Origin: Sipunculus nudus
Taxonomy: Eukaryota; Annelida; Sipuncula; Golfingiida; Sipunculidae
Length of the DNA: 64,000 bases
Reading direction: 5' to 3'
Assembly: GCA_026874595.1 (NCBI GenBank)
Contig: CM049317.1
Span: 50,310,401 to 50,374,400, forward strand
The notes under the pieces are model-generated. The model had not been told where the DNA came from, ran no database searches, and saw nothing but the letters and a program-made list of their open reading frames with translations. The position numbers and the translations under genes were made by a program. Of the stretch, positions 37,047 through 49,826 are shown piece by piece; position 1 is the stretch's first letter, and every line of letters starts with the position of its first letter.

Positions 37047-37945
37047 TCAGATCGGATTATATTTCGAGCTAAAATCATTGGTTCTGAAGCGCTGATGGCG
37101 GTTTTGCAATCTGTTTGGTTCCTGTGATTTCTTCATTTCGCTAATCTCCTTCTTTACCCCACTCATGTCACTTCTTATAGCATTAAGCTCACTTCTGATT
37201 TCATCCATGTTTCCCACGACTTCTTCTTCTCTTTGTATGCCGTAATCCCTGAGTTGATCACGTTCTTCAACCAATCTGCGATTTTCTTCCATCATCATTT
37301 CCACTTGAGTTCGATACTTCAAGATTTCTATGAACTGTTCATGAACAAGCCGATCTTTGTCTGTCATTTTCATATTTATTTCGTCGAGCTCTTTCTGTAA
37401 CTTTGCGATGGTTTTGCAACGTTCTGCTAACGCGCCTCTGGTTATGTCTAGCTTTCCTCGAAGCTCCCTGTTCTCGCGCTGAAGGGTTACTACAGTTCTC
37501 AAAATGATGTCACCGTAACGGGCAAGCTTCCTCAAAGGAGTATCATTGGATGGTCCATCTTCTTGAAACGATAGTTCTTCCATCTTATCCTTGGTTCTGC
37601 TCATAAAATCAGAAACTTCATCCCTCAAATTATTATAACGTTTGTTCATGTCTGTGAGCTTGTCCCTCCATATATTTCTCTTAACATGCGCAAAATTTTT
37701 GGCCTTCCCTATTAGCACTTCCTTTTCTTCATCTGGCATGGTACCTCGGCGGAGAGATTCCCCCAGCACGGACCCCACATGTTTATTAATATCTGGGTCC
37801 ACCTGACCGTATACTCTTACCTTGATTCTCTTTTCAAGGTACTCGGCCAAATCTGGGCTTCCATTGTTCCAAGCACCGTCTCTTCTGAGGCTCGCTTTTT
37901 GAGAAAATCAATTACATAGTGACCTCTAATTTTATCCCTCCGGGC
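37047..37945 (-). CDS. Coiled-coil protein of unknown function, terminal exon (1-base anomaly)
   Basis: From acceptor TTTGTTACAG the minus strand reads ARRDKIRGHYVIDFLKKRAS in phase 0. The frame fails near 37870, where a different frame takes over at NNGSPDLAEYLEKRIKVRVY and runs open for about 280 codons to TGA at 37047. Exon length is 899, one short of a multiple of three, as expected for a 1-base deletion. The protein is highly charged with heptad-like Leu/Ile/Met spacing (ENRELRGKL, KLQKELDEINMKM), so long coiled coils are likely. The end is KYNPI. No enzyme motif, signal peptide or membrane segment was seen. A paralogous tail lies at 1847-1975. Confidence 0.75.
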
Positions 37946-38101
37946 CTGTAACAAAAAAAACCCCATAGATTTACATTTGTTTCCATATCGGTTACATATA
38001 TGTGTTTCAAAGTGTCATAATGAACATCTGTTTATATGGATTCGCTTGTTTATTTATCCTGTATGTAAAATCGTGACAAATCATTTTTCATGATTACGCA
38101 C

Positions 38102-38269
38102 ACTTATGGCTACCAACTCCTTGTCCATTAAAATCTTCTGTTCCCTCATTGGTTTTGCTATACCACTAATGAACCATGTTACTTCACTAACTATCTTCTC
38201 TCTCATTTCTCCCAATACGTCTCTAATATGGTCCTCCTTCTTTTTGCTATTGCTTCGCCTTTTAGACAT
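38102..38269 (-). CDS. Coiled-coil protein of unknown function, first coding exon
   Basis: The acceptor TTTGCCTTTACAG sits immediately before ATG, so an untranslated exon probably precedes it. It encodes MSKRRSNSKKKEDHIRDVLG and on to KELVAIS, 56 codons, very basic at the start with a hydrophobic patch VTWFISGIA. The donor AGT|GTGCGT is phase 0 and matches the acceptor at 37945 across a 156-bp intron. Intact, the two exons would give about 356 residues. The start was chosen because it follows the acceptor directly; the in-frame codons upstream would be intronic. Confidence 0.7.
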
Positions 38270-38766
38270 CTGTAAAGGCAAAGGTAGACACTTTCTTATT
38301 ACCACGCATGTTGACTGATTGGCGTAAAGTTGACCACTGATATTTTATATGCAAAATAACATCAAAGATCAGACAAGAGCACGAAAAAGGTAATCGCAGA
38401 GGTATAATTGTTCTTAAAAAATTAAGATAAAAGTAATTTCACAGTCATTCAACAAGCATATTTTTAAAAATTAAAATTTTCGTATAAGTTTTCAAAACTG
38501 TTTTTTATTAGTATAAACTGGATATACAGTGGAAAAGGTTGTGCGCATTATTTTCCGTTATGAATCACATGTTATTGTTGCTATGCTTAAAAGCATTAGA
38601 AAGGTAATATAACGCTTTAATCAATCTGAAAGAGATATAGGTTGAAAACTGTACTCTTAAGACAGTGACAATGGGCAAAACAATTGATCCAGAGATAACA
38701 TCTGGACGGTAAGAGTAACAGGTGCATCTATACGCACATGGATGTACATGTGTACCTGTACACAAG

Positions 38767-38800
38767 TCTCTAGTTCAAGTCGTTAATTTGAACTAGATGT
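38767..38800 (+). repeat. Hairpin TCTAGTTCAA/TTGAACTAGA, first copy of a dispersed repeat
   Basis: Arms at 38769-38778 and 38788-38797. The same arms occur at 53441-53450 and 53460-53469, preceded by GTCTC in both and followed by a TTTGCAA-like stretch, so this is an end or landmark of an interspersed repeat. Confidence 0.6.
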
Positions 38801-38809
38801 GTCTGTAAT

Positions 38810-40790
38810 ACCGTCGCCTTTGCAAATTTTATTGTTCATTCTTTGCTGATAAATACCCTGTTGGGGATTACTTTCGAAACAGGATGTTCATCTATTCAGT
38901 AGAGGGTAAAATGGTCCACCTTCCTGCTTTACGTTTCCCCTGAATTACCCAGTTAAAATAATATTAGAAAAACCCATCTTACAATATTGTCTGTCAGGTT
39001 AATGTGACTAATCTTTTCCAAGGTTTTTCTGATAAACAGCTATCCAGTATACTGCAGTTCGTTCTTTCGAAGATATCCCTCTCACAGAATATGAATAAAA
39101 CGGCGATAACATTAATAAATAGGTTTTAGGGCCGCTGCCAGCTTGCTGTAGCATTTAAAGATCATCAGGATTCGTTAGCTTACCATTTGACTTCTGCGAA
39201 TTGTGCTGACTGTTTTGTATAAAAATCTATGTGCTTCACAAAGTAGGTCAAGTTGACAAATCGTCGAATTGTGTGTGTGTGAAACTTCCCTGCTGAAATA
39301 AAATGCCCAGCTTAAACCTTTTTAAAGATGTCAGGATCATAAATTAAAGTTAACGGAGGGACGGATTGAAATGCGTACGGCATGAATGACAATAATAGCC
39401 GCCAGCCAAAATAGCCTGAAGATAATGTATTCATGCTCTTTTTTCGAAATCAAGTATATAATTGTATGCTTAGTTCCTACCCTGGATTAAGTTGGAGTTC
39501 GATAATTTTATTATGACAAATCAAACACAAGCTGGATCTAAGATAACACAAATGTATATTATAATATATCATATTTGTCTTCAAACTGCGATACAAATTC
39601 CATTAAATCTTACTTAAAACAGCATCAAAATTTTTAAAAATTCAGTTATAAGAAAACTTACCTTAAAATATTATATTCCTCTCAGCAGAACCAACCTGGT
39701 TTTTTATTCCTTCTAATCTCTAAGTCGAAAGATTTTCAAGCAGAGAAGAACCCACAATGCTTCATTTCCACAGATATCTGGCCTGCTGCCAAATGAGACA
39801 ACATGTCAGACGTCTGGCACGTTGACGGACACGTAGGCCTCATCACCATTGGTCTGAATAGTCCGCTTAACATGCAACGGTCTCTTTGTTAAGATATCAA
39901 TGATATTTCACATACTTTTATGCTTTTCTAAGAATCAGTGCGCTAGAGAGCAAACATAAGAACATGAGAAAAGAAATTCCATAGACCAATATATACACAA
40001 GCCTTTCAAGAGACACTTGATTGGGAATGAAGCAGTATGTTTTTTTTTGTACGTGAGCAATGTATTTTGTTTGCATACACACGTGCTGTACACATAATAT
40101 TCCATTTACAGTGACAGCAAATTATATGGCAGGAACTCTTCCCGCTAACGAATTATGGTTACTGTATGATCATCGTATGAGGTCGTGACATCATTTTAGC
40201 GAGACAGTGCGTCACTATAATGGGCAGTGATATAGATTATGAATCTTCTTTGCAGCTGATAGTAAAAGTAATAATCAAATAATAATGTAATTATAATACT
40301 GCATATAGGTTATGTATTATCTGATAACAGTTGCACAAATAGGAAACAATGAAGTAAATAATTTTAAATGATTTTATAATTTAAAAATATTGACCCGTTT
40401 AATCTCTGTGTCATCATATTCGAGGGCATTCCGATAAAGTTAATTGAATACAAGCCCCCCCCCCCCCCCCCCCGTCCCATAGTAAGATCAAGTCACCACC
40501 TGAAATGTACCACGCGTGAATCCATAAGATACGGTATACAGATAAAAGATCCTACTTGGCAAAGATATCCAAAGGCCCCACACAAGGATATTTGCATAAG
40601 CTTTTACATAGGCTATTCAAAGAAGAGGCTACGCTGGGTGTTTAGTGAGAAATGTACTCTGCTTTAAGACCAGACACTCAGCATACAAAAGATTGATAAA
40701 CACATGTCATACTTGCACCTTCGTCTTAACTAAACTCATTGGAAATTTCTTTCAAGAAAAGGATGTAAATAGGTGTGTATTCCAAGAAGG
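38810..40790. other. Intergenic, no gene recognised
   Basis: AT-rich. It contains a C19 run at 40455-40473. I saw no exon or transposon end. Confidence 0.4.
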
Positions 40791-40794
40791 GTTG

Positions 40795-41940
40795 ATAGAA
40801 TGTTTATTGAGAAATAGTTATTTGATACGGCCGTGCATGTTTATCTAGTTTTTTCCACTAGCTTTTAAAATAGTGTTTATCGCGACTGGCTTTTACAACA
40901 GTGCTTAATGCGATTGTATATATATCTCCTTTAACACTAGGTTGAATCGCTGATATTTTAATAACATTTTAATAGGTTCAATATATACTGGCACCATTCC
41001 CTACCACCAATAATCATGTCCCTGCATGGGTATTATTAAAATGAAACAACTTATGTTTGTTTTTGCTAGTTGAAACGTTCTAGATGTATGAGCCGACAGT
41101 TGCGTTTTATGACAAATTCATTAATCATTCTTTTATTTATGTGAGTGTCACCTATATTTATACAATTATGTACGCCAGGTGATTGATGTGCAACACGCAC
41201 AAAACATTTAACGCATACCATAATATTGTAATATGTTACACTTCATTGTAATAATTTAGTATGACAATAATGTTGCAGGTTACTGTAAGTGAGAAATATT
41301 TCCTTCAATGCGGCCGTGCATAATGATCTAGTTGTCGCACTTACTTATAAGATGCAGCTTATGGCGACTGGCTTCTAATATACTGCTTAAATACTAATAA
41401 TTCCTTCAACACTAAACTGGATTTTAAAATATAACATATTTCGTATGTTCAATATATACTGGTATCATTCCCCTTTAACCAATATAGCCGACAACCATGT
41501 CTCTATAGCTATTTAATATAATGAAACTTCATCTGTGCGTTTCAGCTAGCTGGACCATTTTCATTGCTGGGAACTGACAGTTTTGTGATGCGTCTGTCGT
41601 TTAATCTTTCAATTATTAAAGAACCACATCTGAATGAATGAATGAATGAATAGAAGTTTATTCTGAAATAAAAGGCCTTAGGCCCATGGTTCCAAAAAAG
41701 TGCATGTGTAAAGAATCTTAAAAGTTTTACAATAACAAAATGTAACGGCATAACATGAACTAACAAAACATGCATTAAAACACAATGTTGTGTGAAAACC
41801 AATTTTTGTAATCTAAACACATTCAGAAATTTTGTAATCATGTACTTCATTAAGGACCACATATATTTATAGTTATACACAGAATGTGATTGATGTGCAA
41901 CACGCACACAACATGTAACTCTATATTATCAATATTACCT
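40795..41940 (+). repeat. Diverged tandem duplication, about 483-bp step
   Basis: Shared phrases are GCGGCCGTGCAT / CGGCCGTGCAT (40829 and 41311), GGCGACTGGCTT-like, TTCAATATATACTGGxA and TGATTGATGTGCAACACGCAC (41180 and 41890). The second unit is longer because of the insertion at 41630-41855. Confidence 0.8.
41630..41855 (-). mobile_element. 5'-truncated non-LTR retrotransposon end with 7-bp target duplication
   Basis: ACCACAT stands on both sides (41623-41629 and 41856-41862). On the minus strand the insert ends in GAATAAACTTCTATTCATTC with further ATTC repeats, the short-repeat tail typical of CR1/L2-like LINE 3' ends. It is absent from the matching place in the first unit of the surrounding duplication. 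The 226-bp length fits a dead-on-arrival copy; the 121-aa frame across it is not a gene. Confidence 0.75.
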
Positions 41941-42789
41941 TGATTAGTTACATACAAATGAGTTAATTAATTAAACAGATTTTTAATAATATATACTCAG
42001 TAGAAGCTGTTCGTTCGTTGGTAAATTTTCCCCCAGCTTAATATTACATATCAATTAGAGTTTCAATTCCAAGACATACGAATAAGGGCCTTGAAGAAGG
42101 AGACCCACATGAAAAATACTGCAATAGCAATGCAGGAAGTACTGTGTACATTAATGTAGTATACTGCAGCTGCATTTTGCGGGAACAGTATATGTATAAC
42201 AATATTTAGGTCATAAATGATATGTTTCCACCGTACATATCCGGCACGGATGAAAGACGCTAGAAAGACATCATGATTATAAACAGCACAGACACATTTT
42301 TATACTTAAATGACAATGTTTGTTGAATCCAGATTCATTTGTCCTCAGACAATGTATATCGTTACTAATGGCAAATAACCTTTTATATGTCGTCTTAGCA
42401 AGGGGGCTGTATGGTTTTCAATGTAAGTGTTCTTTTCATGTCTGATAGGAAGATGCAAGAGGTCCTAATAAACAATACAATGTAATAACTAAATTTATTT
42501 TATTAAAAGAGTTCACCTTTTAAGAATACTTATTTTAGTCTTCGCAAGTAAAATCCCGACCACCTGTTTCAACAATTCTCAGGGAACAATTTGAGCTGAA
42601 GAATTGTGCTGGCATTTATTTTGGATAATTCGGACAAGTCAAGTTACCAGCGACTGTATCCTTGCTAAATATGAGAAACACATTTTGGTGAACTATCTTG
42701 TGTCCGTTAAATGGAGTTTTCATAACGCCGCCGCGTTAATATCCGAAAAATTCTTCTGAAACTCGGCAAATTTATCAGGTCACATGTGC

Positions 42790-43640
42790 TCTGATGCCAA
42801 ACAATGATTGGTGGCGCCAACTGCAACCAATTTTGCGTAGTGTCCGTACCTGCTTTTTATAGCCCCTTTTTCAGGTGTTGTTCATTGCTTAGGGCCGAAA
42901 TCCTACATTTCCATAGGTCTTGTGCACCTCCGTCTCAGAATCAAGACTGGAGGGGTCACCCGTTTTATTTTTCGTGGGACATCCATCCGTGCGTTTTCTT
43001 TGGGTGAATACAACTCATATCTCAGGTATGGTTCAATGTGTGAGTCTGAAATTTGGCACGTCCATCGTTTTTGGATAACTTTCTAGTACTCATGATAGTA
43101 GGCGCTACATTTAAGCATGCATTCGTAGAATATATCAATGTGTTAATCTCAGAAGTGTTTTTAATCCACCTGAAATGTTGCATATCCACAGACTTTGGAT
43201 TGCTTTACCTTGTACACATGACCGTTGGCGCCCGCACCATCATTTTTACACGGTTTCCATCTGTGTTACTGTTTTGGGTAAATACTAGTATCACACATAT
43301 TTCAGGAGCGGTTGGGCGTATAGGCCTGAAATGTTGTATTTCTATCCATCATAGATAGCTTTCGCATACACAAGACAGATGGCGCCACCTACAATCATGT
43401 ATTCTTAAACATTTATACATTTATCCCAGGAGTGGTTTGACACATTGGCCTAAAGTTTTGCATGCCCATAACTCAAGGGTGCCATTATATTATACACATT
43501 ACTGGTGGTGCCATTTATAATGATTATTTTAGTTTTATCCATCTGTGCGTCTGGGGATGCCACATATTTGAAGGGCTTTCACGTCAGAAGGATTCCGTCC
43601 TCGGCGGATACATGTTGTCTAAAAATGAGATGAAAAGTAT
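42790..43640 (+). repeat. Diverged satellite-like array with GGTGGCGCCA landmark
   Basis: TTGGTGGCGCC, AGTAGGCGCTAC, GTTGGCGCCC, GATGGCGCCACC and GGTGGTGCC occur near 42810, 43103, 43224, 43380 and 43506. Between them recur CAGGAGTGGTT-like, GGCCTGAAATGTTGCAT-like and CATCCATCTGTG-like words. Units are 120-160 bp (one about 290). The 101-aa and 75-aa open frames here are repeat sequence. Confidence 0.65.
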
Positions 43641-43699
43641 TTGTATTCGAAGTAGTTGTACCCATGAGTACTATTTAGAGTGCCTCTAACTAGTCCTCC

Positions 43700-44240
43700 A
43701 GTACTTTCATCAAAATGAGCTAAGTGCTGATATTTGTTCTCGAGTATTGTGTAAGTATTCATACAAACGAAAACTTAAATAAGTAATTTCCAGTACTCCA
43801 GCATATGTACATTAAATAATAAAATTAAATACATTTATGCACAAATAATACATCCATACATACGTGCATACATAAATATATGAGAATGAAAATAAAATAC
43901 TCAACTGTGATTAGGTGGTTTAATCAAATCTGTTGCATTTTGCATAAAAAGGGTAAAATAATTAAATCCAATAGAGAAGAGATAGCTGCGAATTGCAGGG
44001 TTTCACTTAGTAGTTCACGTACTTAGGTTAATAGTCAACCTTTTGTTGCTATAATTAAGTCCCCTTAAGAGTAGGTGACGTTTGCATTTTGCAAGGCTTT
44101 ATTTACTTGCTTCATACAAGTCTATGACATTTTGCACACAATGGAGCAGTAGCTAACTGATCATGCAAGGTTCAGATGAGTACATAAAAGACATGAATAA
44201 CATATCAAGGGCGCCAGTTTCGCAATCCTGTCTTTCTTTA
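43700..44240. other. AT-rich intergenic DNA
   Basis: No gene or clear repeat structure seen, apart from CATACATACGTGCATACAT-like simple sequence near 43855. Confidence 0.4.
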
Positions 44241-44243
44241 TAT

Positions 44244-44560
44244 ATGACCGGCTGTGGTGGGTCAGAAAAGAGCACAGAACTCACAGCCGACAGACCCTCA
44301 GTTCGAATCTTAGCCGAGGCGGTGAGATTTTTTGCGGGTTGTCCTCATTCAGATTTAACGCTGTGCATTTTTTAAAGGAAGGTCTTACCGTACGGCCGGT
44401 TTTGGCTCACAAACGTCTGCGCCTTTCGGTCTCCTTTTCCTCTACATAGCCAGGCCAGGCAGGTCCAGCAGTCACCAGGCCTTGGTTCCAACCATGAATA
44501 AAATGAGAGGAAACGTGTGATACTGCCCTGTAGTCCGAAACGGGATTGGGTTGAATTTTG
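44244..44560 (+). mobile_element. tRNA-derived SINE candidate
   Basis: The head has a box A-like GTGGTGGGTCAG and, about 45 bases on, a box B-like AGTTCGAATCT (near 44300), the internal RNA polymerase III promoter layout. A GC-rich body follows. Neither a poly(A)/simple tail nor a target duplication was clearly identified, so the borders are approximate. It could also be a degenerate tRNA pseudogene with unrelated flank. Confidence 0.5.
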
Positions 44561-44599
44561 CAAATGTACTATTACCTAGCTAAGTTAGCATTAAAACTG

Positions 44600-45553
44600 G
44601 AGGCTGTTAGCTCGAAACAAAACATAGGTGAAATCATATGGATACATGTATATTCCCAGTGACCAATATGTAAACTTTTTAATTGGAAAGGTTGCAGAAT
44701 GTTGGTCTCTACAATAAATAAAGGACTTCCGATGACGATGACGAGGATATTAAATTTAGATTCGAGAATTTTCCGGACAACATTATATTAATCTGTAGTT
44801 AATTATCCACAGCAAAGGTTGCTGCATGTTGTCAAGGTTGCAGCCAAGGTTGCTGTAACTTTACTGTAAATTGGCATGTCAAATAAAAGGTAAGTGCAGC
44901 AAATTAATTGAAGGGTACACAGTCTCGGACAGTCTTGCATGACAGTTCAAATAATTCAGAAATATCATATGGATTTTATGGAAATATCATCCACATTAGC
45001 GAGGTAATGAAAAGATAAAATGAAACCCTCTCCCTGTCGGTGTTGATATTGGATTGTTTGGCCAACACCTTGACATTAGAGGTCACCAATAATAAATAAA
45101 AAGAAATTACTGTTTTATTTATTTTTAGTATTCTGGTTCTATTTAGCATGTCTTCTGACGCAATATTTAACATCATAAATGCTCTTTTCATAATGCTAAG
45201 TATTGATTATGTAGGGAAAGCCAAGTATACCGTTTTCATTGGTTTGCGAGGGTCTAATTTTCCGCGATCTTACGACACATATTTATTTAATATGTTAATA
45301 ATCTTAACATTTCGACAAAAACCAATGAGAATGCAAAATGAAGAGTTGATTATTTGATAATTATTATTAATGTTTGATTCTTAGGTAACATAAAAAATAT
45401 ATACTTATATTATCAATATTTTCCCTTGCGACTTTTAAACCTACACACGTAGTCGCATTTATAACTCGTATAAATAATATGGGGCTATGTTATAAATTAT
45501 TTGTGTAGGTGTCTAAAATTACATTTATATGTATGTATGTATGTATGTTTATG

Positions 45554-45598
<45 letters not shown>

Positions 45599-46440
45599 CC
45601 AACGAATAAAATCTAAAGGAAGTTTTTTTTCCTTAAATGGTATTGAGGAAGGGTGTCCCCGCCCATGTAGGAAGATATTTTTAGATATAAGGAAGACAAT
45701 TTGAAGCACCCTGCACAAATAAAAAATGAGGCTTTTCTGTTCAACAACTATTATTTCCTTAAATGTTATCCAAACTTAGGATAAACATGTCAAAGAAGTC
45801 TTAGAAATTAGAATTTACACGAAAAAATAGGAAAAGAAACAACTAACACGTCACTTGTAACCGTTCAACATTGGTCGGGGGCGCGGTCGCCCCAGTCTGG
45901 ATTAGCTGGTGGTCTTATTCTAGAAAGTTTTGATTTTGCGATTATTATTTGCGGGAAGAAAAAGCCAACTGCAGTTTATTAATAATACCCCTTAACAAAT
46001 GAAGAGTCACATTTCTTTGTACTAGTAGGTTTTATCCTTGCAGCTTTCATCAGCTTTCGTATAGGCATAATATTTTTATTATTTTTATTTTATTACATTT
46101 GTAGTATTTATTAGTAGTATTAAGATTAAAGTCGAGTTGAGGCTTGGTGACAGATTGGTTGATATATATCAATTATTGGCAGTTAATGCATTTATGCAAA
46201 GGCCCTTTAAAGCAGCTTTTTGTTCGTACACACAGATGATAAACCACCAAAAACTTATTTAAAAATGTGAAAACAACACGTCTTTAACTGACTACCAATG
46301 CATCAATCCATTCTTTTGTGAATATGAATTTCACATTCACAGAAGCACATGCATAAAATAATATCCTATTCTTTTACATTTATAAATAAAACATTATGAG
46401 GTATAGTAATATTTTGAGATACATTACTTTTTTCCGAAAA
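44600..46440. other. Intergenic or intronic DNA, no exon recognised
   Basis: Holds GTTTGCGAGGGTCTAATTTT near 45240, which resembles the TTCGCGAGG repeat at 28.3 kb, and the microsatellite at 45.53 kb. It may include an intron of the minus-strand M2-like gene. Confidence 0.3.
45530..45596 (+). repeat. TATG then TA microsatellite
   Basis: A TATG run followed by a long TA run. Confidence 0.95.
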
Positions 46441-46447
46441 AAAATAC

Positions 46448-46603
46448 CTTTCTTTTGTCTTTGTATCTCTTTCAGACGTCTTCGAACAAAGGCATGTAAA
46501 TGCTGATACAAAGTCTTCATTTGTTTTAGAAGATGTTCGGCTGTGACGCGCTGGCCTATGGGCTCATACCTTGCCCACCAGGCGTCGCCAACATCTGCAT
46601 ATC
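46448..46603 (-). CDS. Peptidase M2 (angiotensin-converting enzyme-like) internal exon
   Basis: 156 bp, phase 1 at both ends, acceptor ATTTCTTTCACAG, donor G|GTATTT. It encodes GYADVGDAWWARYE, then EHLLKQMKTLYQHLHAFVRR. This follows the ACE-family segment GYxDxGxxWxxxYE...LYxxLHAYVRRxL, which lies N-terminal to the HExxH zinc site. The zinc motif is not on this exon and was not found in the window. After RRL the sequence KEIQRQKK departs from the usual family text, and the donor is weak, so the gene may be decayed or divergent. A first-exon candidate lies 3.2 kb upstream. Confidence 0.65.
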
Positions 46604-47002
46604 CTGTGAAAGAAATGATAATCAAGATATGCTGTTGCTAGATAAAGACTGATCGATTCTAAAATAGAAATGTCATTTATGCTCTCATATATTGCAGATT
46701 CTATTTTGTCACAATGTCATAAATAAGAAATCCCAGGTTCTGTTGACCCTGATGCATACTTGTACACGTAATCCGAATACTCTTAAAGACACATTCGATT
46801 CATTCGATTCGAATAGGAAGACTTCATTCTATTAAAATTGTTTATATCTATTTAATCTTTCCAACATAAAATTACGGAATATTATTTGCCTGCAAGAAAT
46901 GTGAATGCGTGTGTGGCCAATGATTTAAAAAAAGAGTCGCCTTAAACCTCAGTCACACAGTCAAGCTTAAGGATGGGGACGGATACCCTGTCACAGAAGG
47001 TC

Positions 47003-48149
47003 TGTGACAGCCTCGTGGCCTGTGGTGGCCTGAAGTATTTGTAGCGGAATTTAGTTTCAGTACACGATATCTCTGCCAGGAAGGTCGAGGCGATTTATTT
47101 TTACAGGGACACCTGGTTTTGAGAGGGTAGCCTTAAACCAATCAGAGAGGGTTATGACTGTGAAAGTTAATTTATATTCATGAGTGTCATGAATTAATTA
47201 GGCAACCCAGGAAGTAAGGTTTTTTCTGCTGAGTGGGGGGAGAGTCGAGATTGCGGCCGAGGAGAGTGGTTCGAGAAAGGCTCCTGAGGCCATCTCATGT
47301 GTCGCAGACCGTCGGATGGTTGAGATGTGTACCCCGTACGACGGTTCGTCTAGGTCCAGCTAAAAGCCAAGTTTGTGGGGAAGTTGGCAACGTATGTCCA
47401 AGTTCGGCTGTGAACGAACAGACCGGCGTGAGTATCTTAAGACTTGTCTACTGTGTTCCCATGAAATGTTATGGTCGTCACGCATCGATGATCAAGACTT
47501 TGTATGAGCTGTACTCGACAAACTCCTAAAGCAGCTCGGTGTTGTGAGCGCTTACAGAAAGTAACCTGTGTGATGTGAACTTGTTTTATTTTTCTTTGCC
47601 GGGGACTGCCACTTGTGGTTGTACGCTATGCGGCGTATGGTGATTTTGTTATGTGACCAAGATGAACAATGGCGGCTTCTAGACGTTGCACCTGCGACGT
47701 CGGATCAAGGGATTTCTGGATTCCTGACCTACGGGACTCATTCACCTTCGGACTTTTACCATATTGTTTTACCGTGCTACACTTGTTAATGAATCCCAGT
47801 GTACGGGAATGTGTTTGCATTAATTTGTTACTGCAAAAGGGTTAAATGCAGGTTAAAGATCTTAACAGTGTAGGTGAGTCCACACATCTGTTACAACTGT
47901 TTATCTGTAAATGTCTCGTAATCAAAGTCTTAAATGTTTCACACTGCGTTTATGGGATTTTTGAGAGGCTGATTTGAGTGAATTTGAGTGAAGCAAGTCG
48001 AGAGCACGACCCACTGACGCCCGTACGAGTACAAATTAATCCCTTTAAAAGAACACAGGTCTGTCACTACCCCTTTCGTGTGACATACCCCCAAATCTGT
48101 CATGTATAGGGATGTCCGGTCTCAATCTTGAGGCTTCCAGGTTGTCACA
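47003..48149 (+). mobile_element. LTR-like block (possible solo LTR)
   Basis: Begins TGTGACA and ends TGTCACA, a TG...CA pair with a 7-bp inverted end, enclosing about 1.15 kb that is more GC-rich than its flanks. No 5-bp target duplication is seen (AGGTC versus TTGGA), and there are no internal retrotransposon genes. The 98-aa frame at 47233-47529 is not recognised. Orientation is not established. Confidence 0.35.
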
Positions 48150-48219
48150 TTGGATATTACTAGATTAAAAAAAAACTTGACATTCTAATGAATACGGCCC
48201 GAATGATTTGTTAAAAATG

Positions 48220-48362
48220 TTAGGTGCCAAGCCTTGGCTCTGACATGAGAGAGTCGTTGCCTGCGCCTTTCATGGTGTTGCCGACATTGTTGAGGGATCC
48301 GGCTTCATCATAGGATGTGATTCTTGACCCCACAGCCTGTCCGACTGAATGCCTTTTTATAT
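48220..48362 (-). CDS. Candidate terminal coding exon, function unknown
   Basis: After ATAATTAAG the minus strand reads IKRHSVGQAVGSRITSYDEA, continues through GSLNNVGNTMKGAG and ends EPRLGT with TAA. It is GC-rich compared with its surroundings and has protein-like composition resembling a cytoplasmic tail. It does not look like peptidase M2, yet lies between the two M2-like exons on the same strand. No partner exon was identified. Confidence 0.35.
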
Positions 48363-49826
48363 CTTAATTATGAAAACAATATCTAAGATGAAACAACGAG
48401 ATACCCTATTCTGATCATAAAAATAAAATATTTTTCATGTAAAAATAAATAAAGATTTAAATGTAGCTAACGTTTAGTCGCCCTAGTATACCAACCATTA
48501 TTTAAACTCATCCCGTATGCAGGGTAAGCTTAAAGGGATTGATGTGTTTATTTCTACACCTATATTTGGAAAATTGTTTTGTGGGTGGACAATCTAAGCC
48601 GCCTAAATTCAAAACTTCAAATTTTCTTCTGGCTAGTATTTACGCTAAATCTCCAATATCGCTGTTTTCTAAAACCGACCTTTCGGCAAAATGTTAGCAA
48701 TGGGTTGCAGATTGGCACCATATATTAATTTTTTTTACCTTTACCTTATTCCAAAGGTTATTAACACCTTAGCCCCCCCCCCCTATTATCGCTCGGGTGC
48801 GCTAGAGCTACATAATGGTTGATTTTCAAAAACTGACCTTCGAGCAATGCTATAGTTATAGTTCAGAAATATTATCCTGATATTTGTTTTTTTTAATTTG
48901 ACAAATTCCTCATTATTACTTGTTTTATTATTTGTGTTGTTAGAGGTAATGGCATCTATGCTTTTAATATGCTAGCTTAACTAAGAATAAACATATCTGC
49001 AGAATTTTATTCCGGTTACGGTATACGTCACAGAGCAGTATCACATGCTTCCTCTCATTTTATATCCTGTTGTTATCTAGGCCGGCCAGGTTTTTTTTGC
49101 GACTTTTTTTGTTACACCTAATATTCCACTGCAACTAATATTCACTGCAAGCAATGAGTGCGTCTGGCGCAACTAAATTATTGGGGAGCTGTGTGTTATT
49201 GTAGATATATAAATATAATAAAGTGCAGTTATTTATTACATGTCTTTTCCTGTGATTTGTTTAAATAAAATATTGGTATTTTTCACTTGAATTGCCACCA
49301 AATATTAGTTTGAACCTGAATATTGTCAAATTTTCAAACCAGACGGTTTCTTGCTGTTTGCGCTAGCTCTCCAAAATGACTGGTTTTACTAACTAATCTT
49401 TAGTAAGAGTAATAGCCGCAGGAAATAGATCTTCATGTGATATTTAAAGTGGACCTTAAGCTAATTTAAAGCTACGTAGCATAATCGAAGGGGCCGGAGA
49501 ATGTTCATTTGTGATCTCTTGACGATTGTAGACATTTGGTCATGGTATGAAATTTTATTATGTATGATATTTATGAAATATCTATGATATTCTATTTTAA
49601 CTGGTTCTAATTATATGAAAATTGACATGGTATTTTTCAATCCATTAAAGATCATTATACTTTAACACATAATGTACAACGTACAGATGCTCCATAATAA
49701 ATTCAGATTTTTATGTATAAGGGATGTATATTAGCTGAAATATGCATAACTGCTTAAGGAAAGTATGCTGCTTTACCCCCTACCAGATTCTGGAGGTTCA
49801 ATCGAGTGGACATAGTTTCTTAAGAC

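Noticed and set aside
41542-41907. 121-aa open frame on the minus strand
   Set aside because: It spans the truncated LINE end and its tail and lacks reverse transcriptase or endonuclease motifs.
44244-44320. A functional tRNA gene
   Set aside because: Box A and box B resemble tRNA, but no acceptor stem pairs and the sequence continues as a SINE body.
45501-45704. 67-aa open frame
   Set aside because: It is mostly the TA microsatellite read as Tyr-Ile repeats.
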